Shown here piece by piece: positions 1 through 12,600 of a stretch of 64,000 bases of DNA. Position 1 is the first letter of the stretch. Every line of letters starts with the position of its first letter. The notes beneath the pieces are model-generated. The model was given only the letters and a program-made list of their open reading frames with translations, was not told the origin of the DNA and searched no databases. Source of the stretch: Trema orientale (taxonomy: Eukaryota; Streptophyta; Magnoliopsida; Rosales; Cannabaceae); NCBI GenBank assembly GCA_002914845.1, contig JXTC01000022.1:20562-84561 (forward strand). Direction: 5' to 3'. A program made the translations under genes and the position numbers.

Positions 1-676
1 TTTTATTCAAGTTCATGGAGTCCAGTAGTTTGGTAATTCGTGTACTTATATGGACAACATTGTTGTGGGACATAGGTTTGGTTTCATGGTAAATTTTGAT
101 ATTGGATTTCTTGAAGCTACTGTCAATTTGACTACTAATTTATTCTTGAAGATAACATGCATACTGAATCTTAGGTTGTTTAATAGATGAATCTTTTTGT
201 TAGTGAGTTATGTGTTGTGTTAAACTTTAATGTCATTCCTCATGTCTCTAACATACAATTAGCATGTGAATGAATATAATGTCATATGTTAGAAAGATAA
301 TATTTGTATGGAAAAATATACTTTTAAAAGGAATTGCGATTAGAAAGCTAATAGTTGGAGTTTGGTTCCTAGTCCTATTCCTGCCATGTCATGTTTACCA
401 TCACTACCCACATATCTCCGTTCTCTTTTGAGATGAGAAATTAACCACCTTGAATTATTAAAAGATGTTTTATTTTCATAACAACGCATCGAGAGAAAAA
501 TAGTTTTAAATGCCCTTCGTTCACAGTTAACTGTGACAGCCATCCTTGTACCTTTTTGGCTTTTAGCCTCTATATTGTGTTGAAGAAGATTTTTACTTGT
601 TTAATTTTTGGTTAATCATGAACAATAGTGTGCTAAGTTTTCTAATGTACTTTGTTCAATGAAATGAATCAAGCAG
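1..676 (+). other. Upstream intron sequence of the NRDE2 gene
   Basis: This stretch is stop-rich in all frames and ends in an acceptor (AG at 675-676) before the exon at 677. I see no exon in it, so it is best read as the 3' part of an intron whose donor lies before the window. Confidence 0.55.
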
Positions 677-3600
677 GAATTACAGTCGAATGCTCCTCTT
701 ATATACTTCTGGTATGCAGAGACGGAGCTTGCCAATTATTCTAATAATAGTGGTGAATCATCATTTCGAGCAACACATATACTGTCCTGTTTAGGAAGTG
801 GTGAAACTTATGGTCCATTTAAAGGTCAACCATCAAGTTTGCAATTGCTAAGAGCACGTCAAGGCTTCAAAGAAAAAATGAGAACAGTGAGATCGACATG
901 GTTGCGTGGTGTTATAGATGATCAATCTATTTCTCTTGTATGTTCAGCAGCTTTATTTGAAGAATTAACCTCTGGTTGGAGAGTGGGTATTGAAGTTTTA
1001 GATCAGGCTTTTGCTATGGTGCTTCCAGGTATTTATTTTTCCTTTACATTTAAAAATACTTCTTAAAATGCTGTTATATTTCATGTAGTGGTTATAAAAA
1101 GTGATTGTAGGATAAGATAAGAAATTAGAAAGAGAATAGCTAGAAGAGCTGGGGGTGATAGAATTTAAATAGAAACAGGTGAATAGGTAAAAAATCAATA
1201 GAATCAGATAAAAAATTCAAGAGAGAATTAGAACAATCTAAAGGGAGAAAATACTAACGATTCAATATTCACTTATTCACAAAATGAAAAGCAATTACAT
1301 AGCTAAGCTTAGTTATAGATAGGCAATAGGAAACAATTAGGAAACTAGACAAATTCTAGAAGCTGATAAAAATGGGAAACTTAAAACTAGTTATTCAAAA
1401 TTAAAATAACCTAACAATTAAATAAAACCTAATAAATAATAATACTAATAATTTCCTAATAAATAATAATACTAATAATTTCCTAATATATTTATTTTAT
1501 GTTTGCATCACAAAGTTTTTCACTTTCTGGTCAAGATCTACTACATTTATTGTATGGATTTTTTTCCCAGGAATGTTCAATTTTTATTTTTTTCTTTGAA
1601 ATTGAAAGTTTTTTACAAAAAGAGAATTACAAAGAGATGATAAGGTATCATCGAAAAATAAAAATTGCAGCCTAAAAGACCAATCTCTACATAAATAGGA
1701 GAAGGAAATAAAATCTCCAGTACCATAGACCCACAAAGCTACCCAATATTAAACTTTTCCCATATAGAGTCAATCTCCCCTCTTACGTCTTCAAATATTC
1801 TATTACTGCTTTCCAACCAAAATGAACAGCATAGGAATGTTCAATTTTTTAAGAAAATAAAATTGATACTAAAGTCATTTTTACTGCTGAAAGACTGTGT
1901 GGGACAGTATAGAGCTTTTGATAGCTCAATGTATGTAGGATCATAACTTATGTCCCTCCCGCGTGGCAACGTGGGGCCATCAAAAAGCAAAGAGAGGGAT
2001 GGGGTTTTGCTTTTGATAGCTCAATATATGTGGGATCAGAACTTATTCATCTTTGCTTCATTCTTAGGTTGCGGATGGTTGCATCAGAAAGTCAGTGAAT
2101 AGCATGATTTTTTTTTCCTTTTTAAATAATCATCAGATAATCTGATCCTTGATCAGATTGATTAAGCTGGATTGATATGTGTAGGCATCTATTTAAGATT
2201 TGATCATACAAGTAAATATATAACATGTAGACAAATACTCTATATTTTGTTGTTCATTAAGATAAGAATGACAACAATAAATTATATGTTCGTGGTAATT
2301 TTGATCCCTAATTTTAATGATTGCTTGAATATTACTCAAAAGATTATATACACAGGTATTTTGAGGAATAATTGCTATATATTGTATCAGATTTACAAAC
2401 GTATTTATAGGAGATAATAAGCAAACTAAGAACAGAAAAGTCAGACAATATCCATCTTATTAATTATAAAATAACAACTAATAAATGAGATCCAGTTAAA
2501 CAATAAAAATACAGCTGGTAATGACAGCCTTGATTCTTGGCTTCTACAGTCAATGACGACTTGTCCTGGACTCTTGTTCAGTCAAGGGCAGATGTTTTAA
2601 CAGCTCATCTTTTTCAACACTCCCCCTCAAGTTGGTTTAAAGATATCTTCCATAGCCAGTTTGCTCATCAAAATGTCAAATTGTTTTCTTGGTAGACTTT
2701 TGGTGAAGATGTCGGCTATTTAATCTCTAGTTGAAACATAAGGTATACAAATTGCACCATTGTCTAGTTTTTCTTTGATGAAGTGTTTATCAACCTCCAC
2801 ATGTTTTGTTCTATCATGTAATACTGGGTTATGGGCTAATACTTATAGTTGCCTTGTTATCACAATAAACTTTAATTGGTGAAGGACTAGGAATCTTTAA
2901 GTCTTCAAGAATTCTTTTTATCCACAAGACTTCACAAATCCAATGAGCTACTGCCTTAAATTCAGTTTCAGCACTATTACGAGCAACCACACTTTGTTTC
3001 TTTGACCTCCAAGTAACTAGATTTCCTCCAAGAAATGTACAATAACCAGAAGTCGATCTATCAGTAATGTTACCTGCCAAATCTGCATTTGTATATACTT
3101 CAATTTAAAAGTGCTAATGATTTTCAAACATTAATCCTTTTCCTGGACTTCCCTTCAAATGTCTAAGAATCCTATAGGCTGCTTCAAAATGTTCTTCTCC
3201 TGGTGAATGCATGAATTGGCTTATCATACTCACTGCAAAAGCAATATCTGGGCGTGTATGTGGTAAATAAATTAGCCGCCTAACAAGTCTTTGAAATTTG
3301 TCTATGTTCACAACTTCTTCTGGCTTTGCTGGTTGCAGTTTTACGTTAGGTTCAATAGGAGTATTTGTTGGCTGTTGCCTTACATCCAAGAAGTCCTGTT
3401 TCACTTAGTAAATCCAACACATTTTCTTTGAGACACAAAAATACCTTTCTTAGACCTTGCAAACTCCGTGCCAAGAAAGTACTTCAATGTTCCCAAATCT
3501 TTAATTTCAAAGTCATTGGAAAGAGCTTTCTTCAACCTATTGTCAATTAGATTGAATACTCTCTTTGAGAGAGGTCCCAGGTTTATATAGATACATAAGA

Positions 3601-6600
3601 ATAATTACACTGCTGAAAATCAGCCATTACAACGGTCAAATCTGATCAGAATAAGAATCCTATTGATACTCTACTTATTACAAATATATACAGCTAGGAC
3701 CTATTGATATTCAACTAATTATAAAGATATACAACTATAATACAATATTTATTTCATAAATGATATCAATTGATAACTTGATATGGCATATCTGACTGAC
3801 ATCCCCCCTCAAATTGATGCTGGATGATCAAGAAGCATCAATTTGCCCACAAGAAAATGATGACGCTGCCGAGTCATGGCCTTTGTAAATATAGCTGCTA
3901 TTTGTAGATCAGAGGAAACATGTGGTAGAGAAATAATATGATTGTCCAAAGCTTCCCTAATAGAATGGCAGTCCACTTCAATATGGTTCGTACGCTCATG
4001 GAATATGGGATTAGCAGCAATCTGAATGGCACTTGTGTTATCAGCATGAAGTGAAGTTGGATTAGTTTGAGGAAAGCCAAGTTCAGCTAGCAGTCCTCGA
4101 AGCCAGATGATCTCCGAACAAGCAGCAGACAAGGCACGATATTCAGATTCAGTGGAAGACTTAGAAACACAAGCCTGCTTTTTGCTTTTCCAAGAGATGA
4201 AGGAATTGCCAAGGAACATGCACCAGCCCGTGACAGATTTTCGGGTATCAAGACATCCTGCCCAATCAGCATCACTATACGCAGCAAGACGAAGAGGAGA
4301 CCCTGCAGCAAAAAACAAGCCCCGACTAGGAGTCCCATGCAGATACCGAATGATACGACGAACAGCAACTAAATGTAGATGTCGTGGGTGCTGCATAAAC
4401 TGACTAACTTGCTGAACTGCAAAGCTAATATCAGGTCGAGTAATGGTCAAGTAGTTCAAACTGCCTACCAACTGTCGAAATACAGTAGGATCGGAAAGAA
4501 GATCACCTTCGTCGCATCGATACTTTGCATTTACTTCGAGTGGAGTATCTACAGTAGAAGTATCCTGTAGTCCTGCTTGAGTAATCAAATCTTGTGTGTA
4601 CTTATGTTGATTTAGGAAGATACCAGAAGAATCCGTATGAACTTCCAACCCTAAAAAATACGTAAGTTTCCCAAGATTTTTCATATGGAATGAGGTTTGA
4701 AGATGCTGCTGTAGATGAATAATAAGGGCAAAATCTGTCCCAGTGATAATAATATCATCGACATAAACAAGGAGAAAAATACCAGTAGATGTCTTGCAAA
4801 GAAACAATGACGAGTCATATTGGCTTTGTGTAAAGGAAAATTGAAGCAATGTAGATCGAAACTTTTCAAACCATGCGCGAGGAGCCTGTTTCAGCCCATA
4901 TAGAGATCTCCTCAACTTACATACATCAGAAGAGGAGGAAGGGGTCAAGCCTGGTGGTAGAGCCATGTAAATTGTTTCTTTGAGATCACCGTGTAGAAAA
5001 GCATTTTTGACATCCATTTGGTGAAGTGGCCAACCTTGTGAAGCAGCAATAGACAGAACTGTGCGCACAGTAGTCATTTTGGCGACTGGAGCAAAGTCTC
5101 CTCATAGTCCACTCCATATTCCTGTTTGTTACCAAGAGCAACCAATCGGGCTTTATAGCGTTCCAAAGTGCCATCAGAGTGTAGCTTGACCGAATATACC
5201 CATTTACAACCAAAGCCTTTGACATGAGCAGGACGAGGAACAACATCCCACGTTTGATTGTCCTGAAGAGCCTGAAGTTCTTCGGCCATTGCCTCACGCC
5301 AACATTCATGCTTAATAGCCTCTGAATAACACGAAGGAATTGGAATTGATGACAAAGCAGCATGAAAAGATGTATCAGAAAATCCATACCGATCGGGAGG
5401 ACGAGAGACTCTCGTTGATCGTCGAGGAATGATTTCAATATTTTGATCCGTTATAGAAGGAGTAGGTTGAACAGGGTCAGCTGACGGGTCAGGCTCAGGA
5501 AGGGGCAATATTGGGCACCGTCGTTCGTACACCAATCCAGGTTGAAATCGCTCTATAGTATGAGTCTCATCAAAAGTAGGAAGAGGATGTAATTCTGGCA
5601 AAGGCTCAACAGGAGTAGAAAAGAAATATTGATTTTCAAAGAAAACAACATGACGTGAAATTCGAAATCGATTAGTCAATGGATCATAACAGACATAACC
5701 TTTGTGTGAATTGCTATATCCCATGAATGCACATTTAACAGATTGAGTAAAAAGTTTATGACGTTCACGAGGTGGTAAATGAACGAAACAAACACAACCA
5801 AAAGTATGCATATGAAGATAGCTAGGATGTTGATGATAAAGACGATAATAAGGAGAATCAAAGTTATTAACATGAGAGGGTAGCCTATTAATTAAGTAAA
5901 CCGCTGTAGACAAGGCTTCAACCCAGAATTTAGATGGAACAGCAGATTCAAGCAATAAAGTTCGAACCACATCTAAAAGGTGGCGATTTTTCCGTTCAGC
6001 GACACCGTTTTGCTTAGGTGTATCAGGACAAGAACGTTGAGAGAGAATGCCCTTTTGTTGTAAAAACTCGTGAAACTTAAGGGACATATACTCCCCACCA
6101 GAATCAGATCTTATTATTTTGATATCAGAAGAAAATTGAGTCTCAACATAGGCCTTAAATTTTTGAAAAACAGAAAATACCTCAGATTTGGAGTGAAGAA
6201 AATAAATCCAGGTATACTTACTATAATCATCAATAAAAGTCACAAAATATTTATAACGAGCATGAGATATAACAGGAGTAACACCCCACACATCACTGTG
6301 AATCAAATCAAAACATTTTTCAGCACGGCTTCCATGTGATGGAAAAGAAAGATTTACTCTTACCCAATTTACATGTGGAACAATCAAAGGAAAGATGCTG
6401 CGAGGGAAATTTGTCTTTATTACCTAACAAACCAGACTGTACTAGATGAGACAAAACAACAGAATTAGGATGGCCCAAACGTTTATGCCATATTTCACTC
6501 TTACGATGTACAGTAGTACAAGCTAGAGAGACGGTATTAGGAATGGAAAAATGCGGAGGAAACAATCTCCCAACTTTAGGCCCTTCGCGAGTATCTTCCC

Positions 6601-9600
6601 CGACAGTTGATCCTGCACAAGACAACCATCACGAGAAAACGTAACATCACAATTGTTATCAACTAACTGACCTACTGAAATCAAACTAGTGGACAATTCA
6701 GGTGAAACAAACACATCTTTAAACGTGGCATTAATATCTCCCACAGCATGGATTGGTAATTGACTACCATTGGCAATCTGAATATCGGAGGAACCTTGAT
6801 ATTGTCGAACATTGCTAAGAGTGGCAGAGGAATGGGTCATATGATTAGAGGCACCGGAATCAATTAGCCAAGATGAAGATGCTACAGATTTGTTACCTTG
6901 AAGCCCTAAGGCAGAAAAGGTTGATACAATCATTTGTTGAACCATTTCTGGTGTAAGAACAGATTGTCCAGGAGTTCCTTGTGCAGCAAGAGGCAGATTG
7001 ATAGAGGAAGAGCTAACGGTGGCATGAAGACCCTTAGCTTGACGATTTTGAGGACGAATAGGACAATCTTTGATGATACGTCCTGCCTTTTTGCAGTAAT
7101 TGCAAGACTTCCTCGCACAATTTGCAGCAATATGCCCATATTCTTTGCAGCTGTAGCACTGAACTTTGCTCATATCCCGACCCTTTCCTCGCCCTTGAGC
7201 CGCATAAGCTATGGCATTTGGAGTCATTTGTTNNNNNNNNNNNNNNNNNNNNNNNNNNNNNNNNNNNNNNNNNNNNNNNNNNNNNNNNNNNNNNNNNNNN
7301 NNNNNNNNNNNNNNNNNNNNNNNNNNNNNNNNNNNNNNNNNNNNNNNNNNNNNNNNNNNNNNNNNNNNNNNNNNNNNNNNNNNNNNNNNNNNNNNNNNNN
7401 NNNNNNNNNNNNNNNNNNNNNNNNNNNNNNNNNNNNNNNNNNNNNNNNNNNNNNNNNNNNNNNNNNNNNNNNNNNNNNNNNNNNNNNNNNNNNNNNNNNN
7501 NNNNNNNNNNNNNNNNNNNNNNNNNNNNNNNNNNNNNNNNNNNNNNNNNNNNNNNNNNNNNNNNNNNNNNNNNNNNNNNNNNNNNNNNNNNNNNNNNNNN
7601 NNNNNNNNNNNNNNNNNNNNNNNNNNNNNNNNNNNNNNNNNNNNNNNNNNNNNNNNNNNNNNNNNNNNNNNNNNNNNNNNNNNNNNNNNNNNNNNNNNNN
7701 NNNNNNNNNNNNNNNNNNNNNNNNNNNNNNNNNNNNNNNNNNNNNNNNNNNNNNNNNNNNNNNNNNNNNNNNNNNNNNNNNNNNNNNNNNNNNNNNNNNN
7801 NNNNNNNNNNNNNNNNNNNNNNNNNNNNNNNNNNNNNNNNNNNNNNNNNNNNNNNNNNNNNNNNNNNNNNNNNNNNNNNNNNNNNNNNNNNNNNNNNNNN
7901 NNNNNNNNNNNNNNNNNNNNNNNNNNNNNNNNNNNNNNNNNATATTCAACTAATTATAAAGATATACAACTATAATACAATATTTATTTCATAAATGATA
8001 TCAATTGATAACTTGATATGGCATATCTGACTGACACCTATAATGAACTCTATACGATCATCACCTATCAAGACTATATCATCTACATAAACAATCAAAA
8101 TAGCGATTGTTCCATCAGTTGAACACTTATAAAATATTGTGGAATTTGCTTGACTTTGGGAATATCCATGGCCTTTAACAGTTTTACCAAATCGCTCAAA
8201 ACCAAGCTCTAGGAGACTGTTTGAGTCCATAAAGAGACTTTTTTAGTCTACATACTTTGTTACAGCCATGTTTTCCTTCAAAACCAGGAGGTAGTTCCAT
8301 AAAAACTTCTTCCAATTCAGCATTTAAAAAAGCATTTTTAATATCTAACTGGTGCAAAGGCCAGTTATAATTTGCTGCGAGAGAAAGTAAGACTCGGATG
8401 GAGTTTACGTTAGCTACAGGGGCAAATGTTTCTTGATAGTCAATGTCGTAGGTTTGGGTAAAACCTTTGGCAACTAGTCTTGCCTTATATCTGTCAATGC
8501 TACCATCAGCCTTACACTTTATTGTGAACACCTATTTGTATCCCACAATCTTTTTTTCCTTTGGTAAATCAACTACCTCCCATGTCTCGTTCTTTTTTAG
8601 AGCATTCATCTCTTGTAAGACTGTTGATTTCCACTCAGGATGATCAAAAGCTTCTTGAATAGTCTTTGGCACAAATAGGTCTGATATTTTAGTAGTAAAT
8701 GCTTTATGACCAGGCGAGAGTCTATGATAAGATAAATAATGACTAATAGGATGCTTTGTACAAGTTCTAACACCTTTCCTAAGAGCTATAGGAACATCAA
8801 GATCCGAAGAGTTAAGATTAGGAAACAAAACTGGAGTAATAACCTTGTTGGGAGAGCTAGGTTTACCTGTGATTTTTTCAGTGTCGGAGTTTGGAGAAGA
8901 TGACTGATTTTGTACAGGATTTATAGATGGAACTTCAGTATTCTGATGAGCATTCTGCTTTTTATAAACCCTGCTCAGAATAGTGAGGTTTAATACCTCT
9001 TTTAAATATTTTTCCTCCTGTTTGTGAATCATTTAAAGTCGTCATATTTAGAGTAGTATTATCACTGTTTTCATTATTTCAAATAACTTTCTCCTTAATC
9101 TTTTCTTTTTCTTCACTAAGTTAGGAAATGTTGGATTTAGTAATGGAATTTCCATAGTTTCCCAAAAACAGGCTTCATTATTCTCATTCTCTCCCTGAAG
9201 GCTATTTTGGGAGAAATAAGATTGATTTTCAAAAAATGACACATCCATATTGACATAAGTTTTTTGAGTTTTAGGGTTAAAGCATTTGTAACCTTTTTTA
9301 TTTGGAGTATATCCAATAAATGCACATTTTTCAGCTCTTCGATCCAATTTGGACCTGAGATGTTGTGGTATATGGACAAAAACAGTACACCCAAAGACTT
9401 TCGGTGGTAGGTCTGAGATCAATTTAGAGATAGGAAAGCATTTTTTCAAAGTATTTAAAGGTGTGGAGAATTTTAGAAGTCGGCTAGGCATTCTATTAAT
9501 TAAATATAATGCAGTCAAAACAGTTTCTCCCCATAAATACTTGGGAACACTCATAGAAAACATAATGGAACGAGCTACCTCAAGAAGATAACGATTTTTC

Positions 9601-12600
9601 CGTTCCGCTATACCATTTTGTTGTGGAGTCTCACGACAACTATATTGATGGTGTATACCTTTTTCTAACAAAAAAGTGCCAAGAGTCTGATTAAAATATT
9701 CAGTACCATTATCTGTTTGAAAGATGCAAATTTTTGATTGAAGTTAATTTTCAATTAAATTGTAAAAATCTTTAAATGTCTTCCCAACTTCAGATTTTTC
9801 TCGGAGTAAAAACACCCAACAAACCCGAGTATGATCATCTATAAAGGTTTATGATAAACCATCTTTTTCCAGACAAAGAATTAGTTCGCGAAAGACCCCA
9901 AACATCGCTATGTATTAAATAAAATGGTTTTGAGGCACAATAAGGTCTTAAGAAATATAGAACTCGATGACTTTTAGATAATTGACAACTCTCATATTGA
10001 AATGAAGAACAATCCAAATTTTTATACAAAGCAGGAAACACGTCTTAAATATTGAAAACTGGGATGTCCTAGTCTAAGATGCCAAAGTATTATTTGATTA
10101 CGCACAAGATTAGAACTAATATTGCTACTTAGACCTTGAGCTTGTTTATTGCAGACTGAGTTGTCATCAAAATAGTAAAGTCCATCCACCAATCTAGCAC
10201 TGCCAATCATTGTCCCCAAACTCCTGTCCTGAAATTCAGTGTGAGTCAAAGAATTTCACAATGCAATTAGAGTCACGAGTTAATTTACTCACAAACAAAA
10301 GATTACAGGAAAGGTTTGGGACATGTAGAACAGATTTCAAATTAATTTTTCTAGAAATTGTTATTAATCTTTTTCCAGCAATAGGTGATAAACTACCATC
10401 AGTTATTTTAACTTTTAAATTACCTGGACAAGGTAAATAGGATTTAAACAATTGAGATTGACTAGTCATGTGATCAGATGCACCTGAATCTATGATCCAT
10501 GGGGCTGATCTAAAGAGACTTACTAAAGCACTTGAAAATCTACCTGTTTGAGCCAAAGACCCACTAGGAATACTAGATACTGAGTTGGATTTCAGCAACA
10601 TCAAAAGGTGCTCCATCTATTCGTTGCTGAATGGACTGGAAGGAGTGATTTCGGCCTCATTTGCTGAGGGAAGGGGTATGTTGCTCCTTTATATGGCTTA
10701 CTGCTCTTCTAATTTGCAGGTTTGCCATGGATCTTCCAGCACGTTTCTCGGCTATGGCGTGGTTTATTACAGAAATTGCACCAAATTCGAGGTTTCTCAT
10801 CAGGTCATCGGGCAGGAAAACTATTACGAGCAGCAGCAACAGCAATGGCTTCTAATGCTGAGTTCTCCGGTGTACCTCCAATAATCTTTTTTCCCAGCAT
10901 AACTCCTCTCCTTCTTCACAACTAACTTTTGAGAATACTTCTCCTATGGATGGCAGTGGCTGTCGCCTAATTATCCTTCCTCTCACATCATCAAGATCCA
11001 TATTGAGACCAGCAAGAAACTTAAAGATTCTGTTATGCTCAATAGTTTTTTTGATAGTGCTTACAATCATCAGGACATTTCCAAATATAATCAACAAACA
11101 CAAGATCTTGCCATAATCCTTTCAGGATACTGAAATATTTTGTAACAGAATTACCTCCTTGCTTAGTCTCACCTAGTTGGAGCTCCAGTTCATAGACCTG
11201 AGAATCATTGATCAGGTCTGAATACATCTGACTCACCTTGTCCCATAGTTCCTTGGCTGTGGAATAGCACATGTAGTTTCCTCCAATTTCTTTGTTCATG
11301 GCTTACATGTAGTTTCCTCCAATTTCTTCATTCATGGCATTTACAAGCCATGCCATCACCATAGAATTTTCAGCATCCCACATGTGATATCCTAGATCAG
11401 ATTTCTCCGGAGCCTTCTTCTCTCCAGTCAAATAGCCAATTTTTCCCCTTCCCTGAATATACATTCGGACAGATTGAGACCACCTAGTGTAATTATCTTC
11501 ATTCAATCGAATATTAGTAATCTGAATGGAGTGAGTCACTGGTGTGAAAATGTGGCTGAGTATGTGGCTGTTGGTTGGTGTTTTGGGTTTCTGGGTTGGT
11601 GATTTCACGGGTTACATCTGACATGATGATAGTAGGAGAATAGGAATAACACTCGAAATAGGTTCAGGAAGGAGTAGGTTGGGTTTGTGTTTCAAAGAAG
11701 GTTCAGGATCAGATTTGGGTAATACTCTGTTTTCCTAGTACAAAAACAGAGCTAAACAGAGCAAGCAGGAGAATAACGATTTTGAGGTAAAAAGGCTAGC
11801 TCTGGTACCATATACGCAGGTATTTTGAGGGATAATTGCTATATATTGTATCAGATTTACAAATCTATTTATAAGAGATAATAAGCAAACTAAGAACAGA
11901 AAAGTCAAAGGCAATATCTATCCTATTAATTACAAAATAACAACTAATAAATGAGATCCAGTTAAACAGTAAAAATACAGCTGGTAATGACAGCCTTGAT
12001 TCTTGGCTTCTACAGTCAATGACGGCTTGTCCTTGACTCTTGTTCAGTCAAGGGCAGATGTTGTTTTAACAGCTCATCTTTTTCAACAGATTAAGATAGG
12101 ATAATCGAGCATAAAAGGTCAGGATAAATTATATATAAATATGTAATATAGGTGATCAAGTTGGTTATGGAGATATATTTATATATATAAAGGTTGGTAA
12201 TTAAATACTGAAAATTAATAACTGAAATAAAATAGGATCAGTTGACTCGAATCAAGGGTGGTTAAATGTAAATTGCTGAAATTAAATGTACTGGAAGATA
12301 AGTAACAGAAATTAGAGGATTGAGATGTAAATAGCTGTACATAAATGTGCTGAAAATAAAATACAAGAATGGAGGAAATCAGCTTTGTATTATTACTATG
12401 CTGCTTTTCGGCACAAAAATTACCAAGAACATAAGGGTTGGGGTCTTTAGATGGCTCAACCCTTATAGCGTTTTTTTAAGATAAAAACACTAACTTGGGA
12501 TGGGATGCATGTGAGTGCATGAATGTGTGAATTTGATGATGTTTGGTGTGAAGGGTAGAGTTTAATTATGCATGAAAATGAGTTCAAGCTTGCAAAAACA

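Larger units (their letters stand above)
3541..8036 (-). mobile_element. Ty1/copia element A, recent, nested in element B
   Basis: A - strand copia element with a 5-bp target-site duplication CCTAT (3536-3540 and 8037-8041). LTRs begin TG and end CA. The left LTR is 3541-3801 (261 bp). Only the outer 95 bp of the right LTR (7942-8036) is visible because of an assembly gap at 7233-7941, and it matches 3707-3801 at every base. The polypurine tract is at 3802-3813 on -. It is younger than its host B. The primer binding site and gag 5' end are in the gap. Confidence 0.95.
2347..12088 (-). mobile_element. Ty1/copia element B, degenerate, split by element A
   Basis: A - strand copia retrotransposon bounded by two LTRs (2347-2619 and 11811-12088) and a 5-bp target-site duplication GATTA (2342-2346 and 12089-12093). 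Internal order is copia-type: gag, protease, integrase, reverse transcriptase, RNase H. Element A (3541-8036) sits in its reverse transcriptase region, so its own length is about 5.2 kb. The LTRs differ at roughly a dozen positions plus a 3-bp indel (about 95% identity by eye). The LTR pair begins TG and ends TA rather than CA. Stops and frameshifts throughout show it is dead. Confidence 0.93.

Noticed and set aside
4107..4570. Open frames on + inside copia A
   Set aside because: They are shadows of the copia RNase H and reverse transcriptase on the - strand.
6934..7994. Open frames spanning the assembly gap
   Set aside because: They are open only because they run through Ns.
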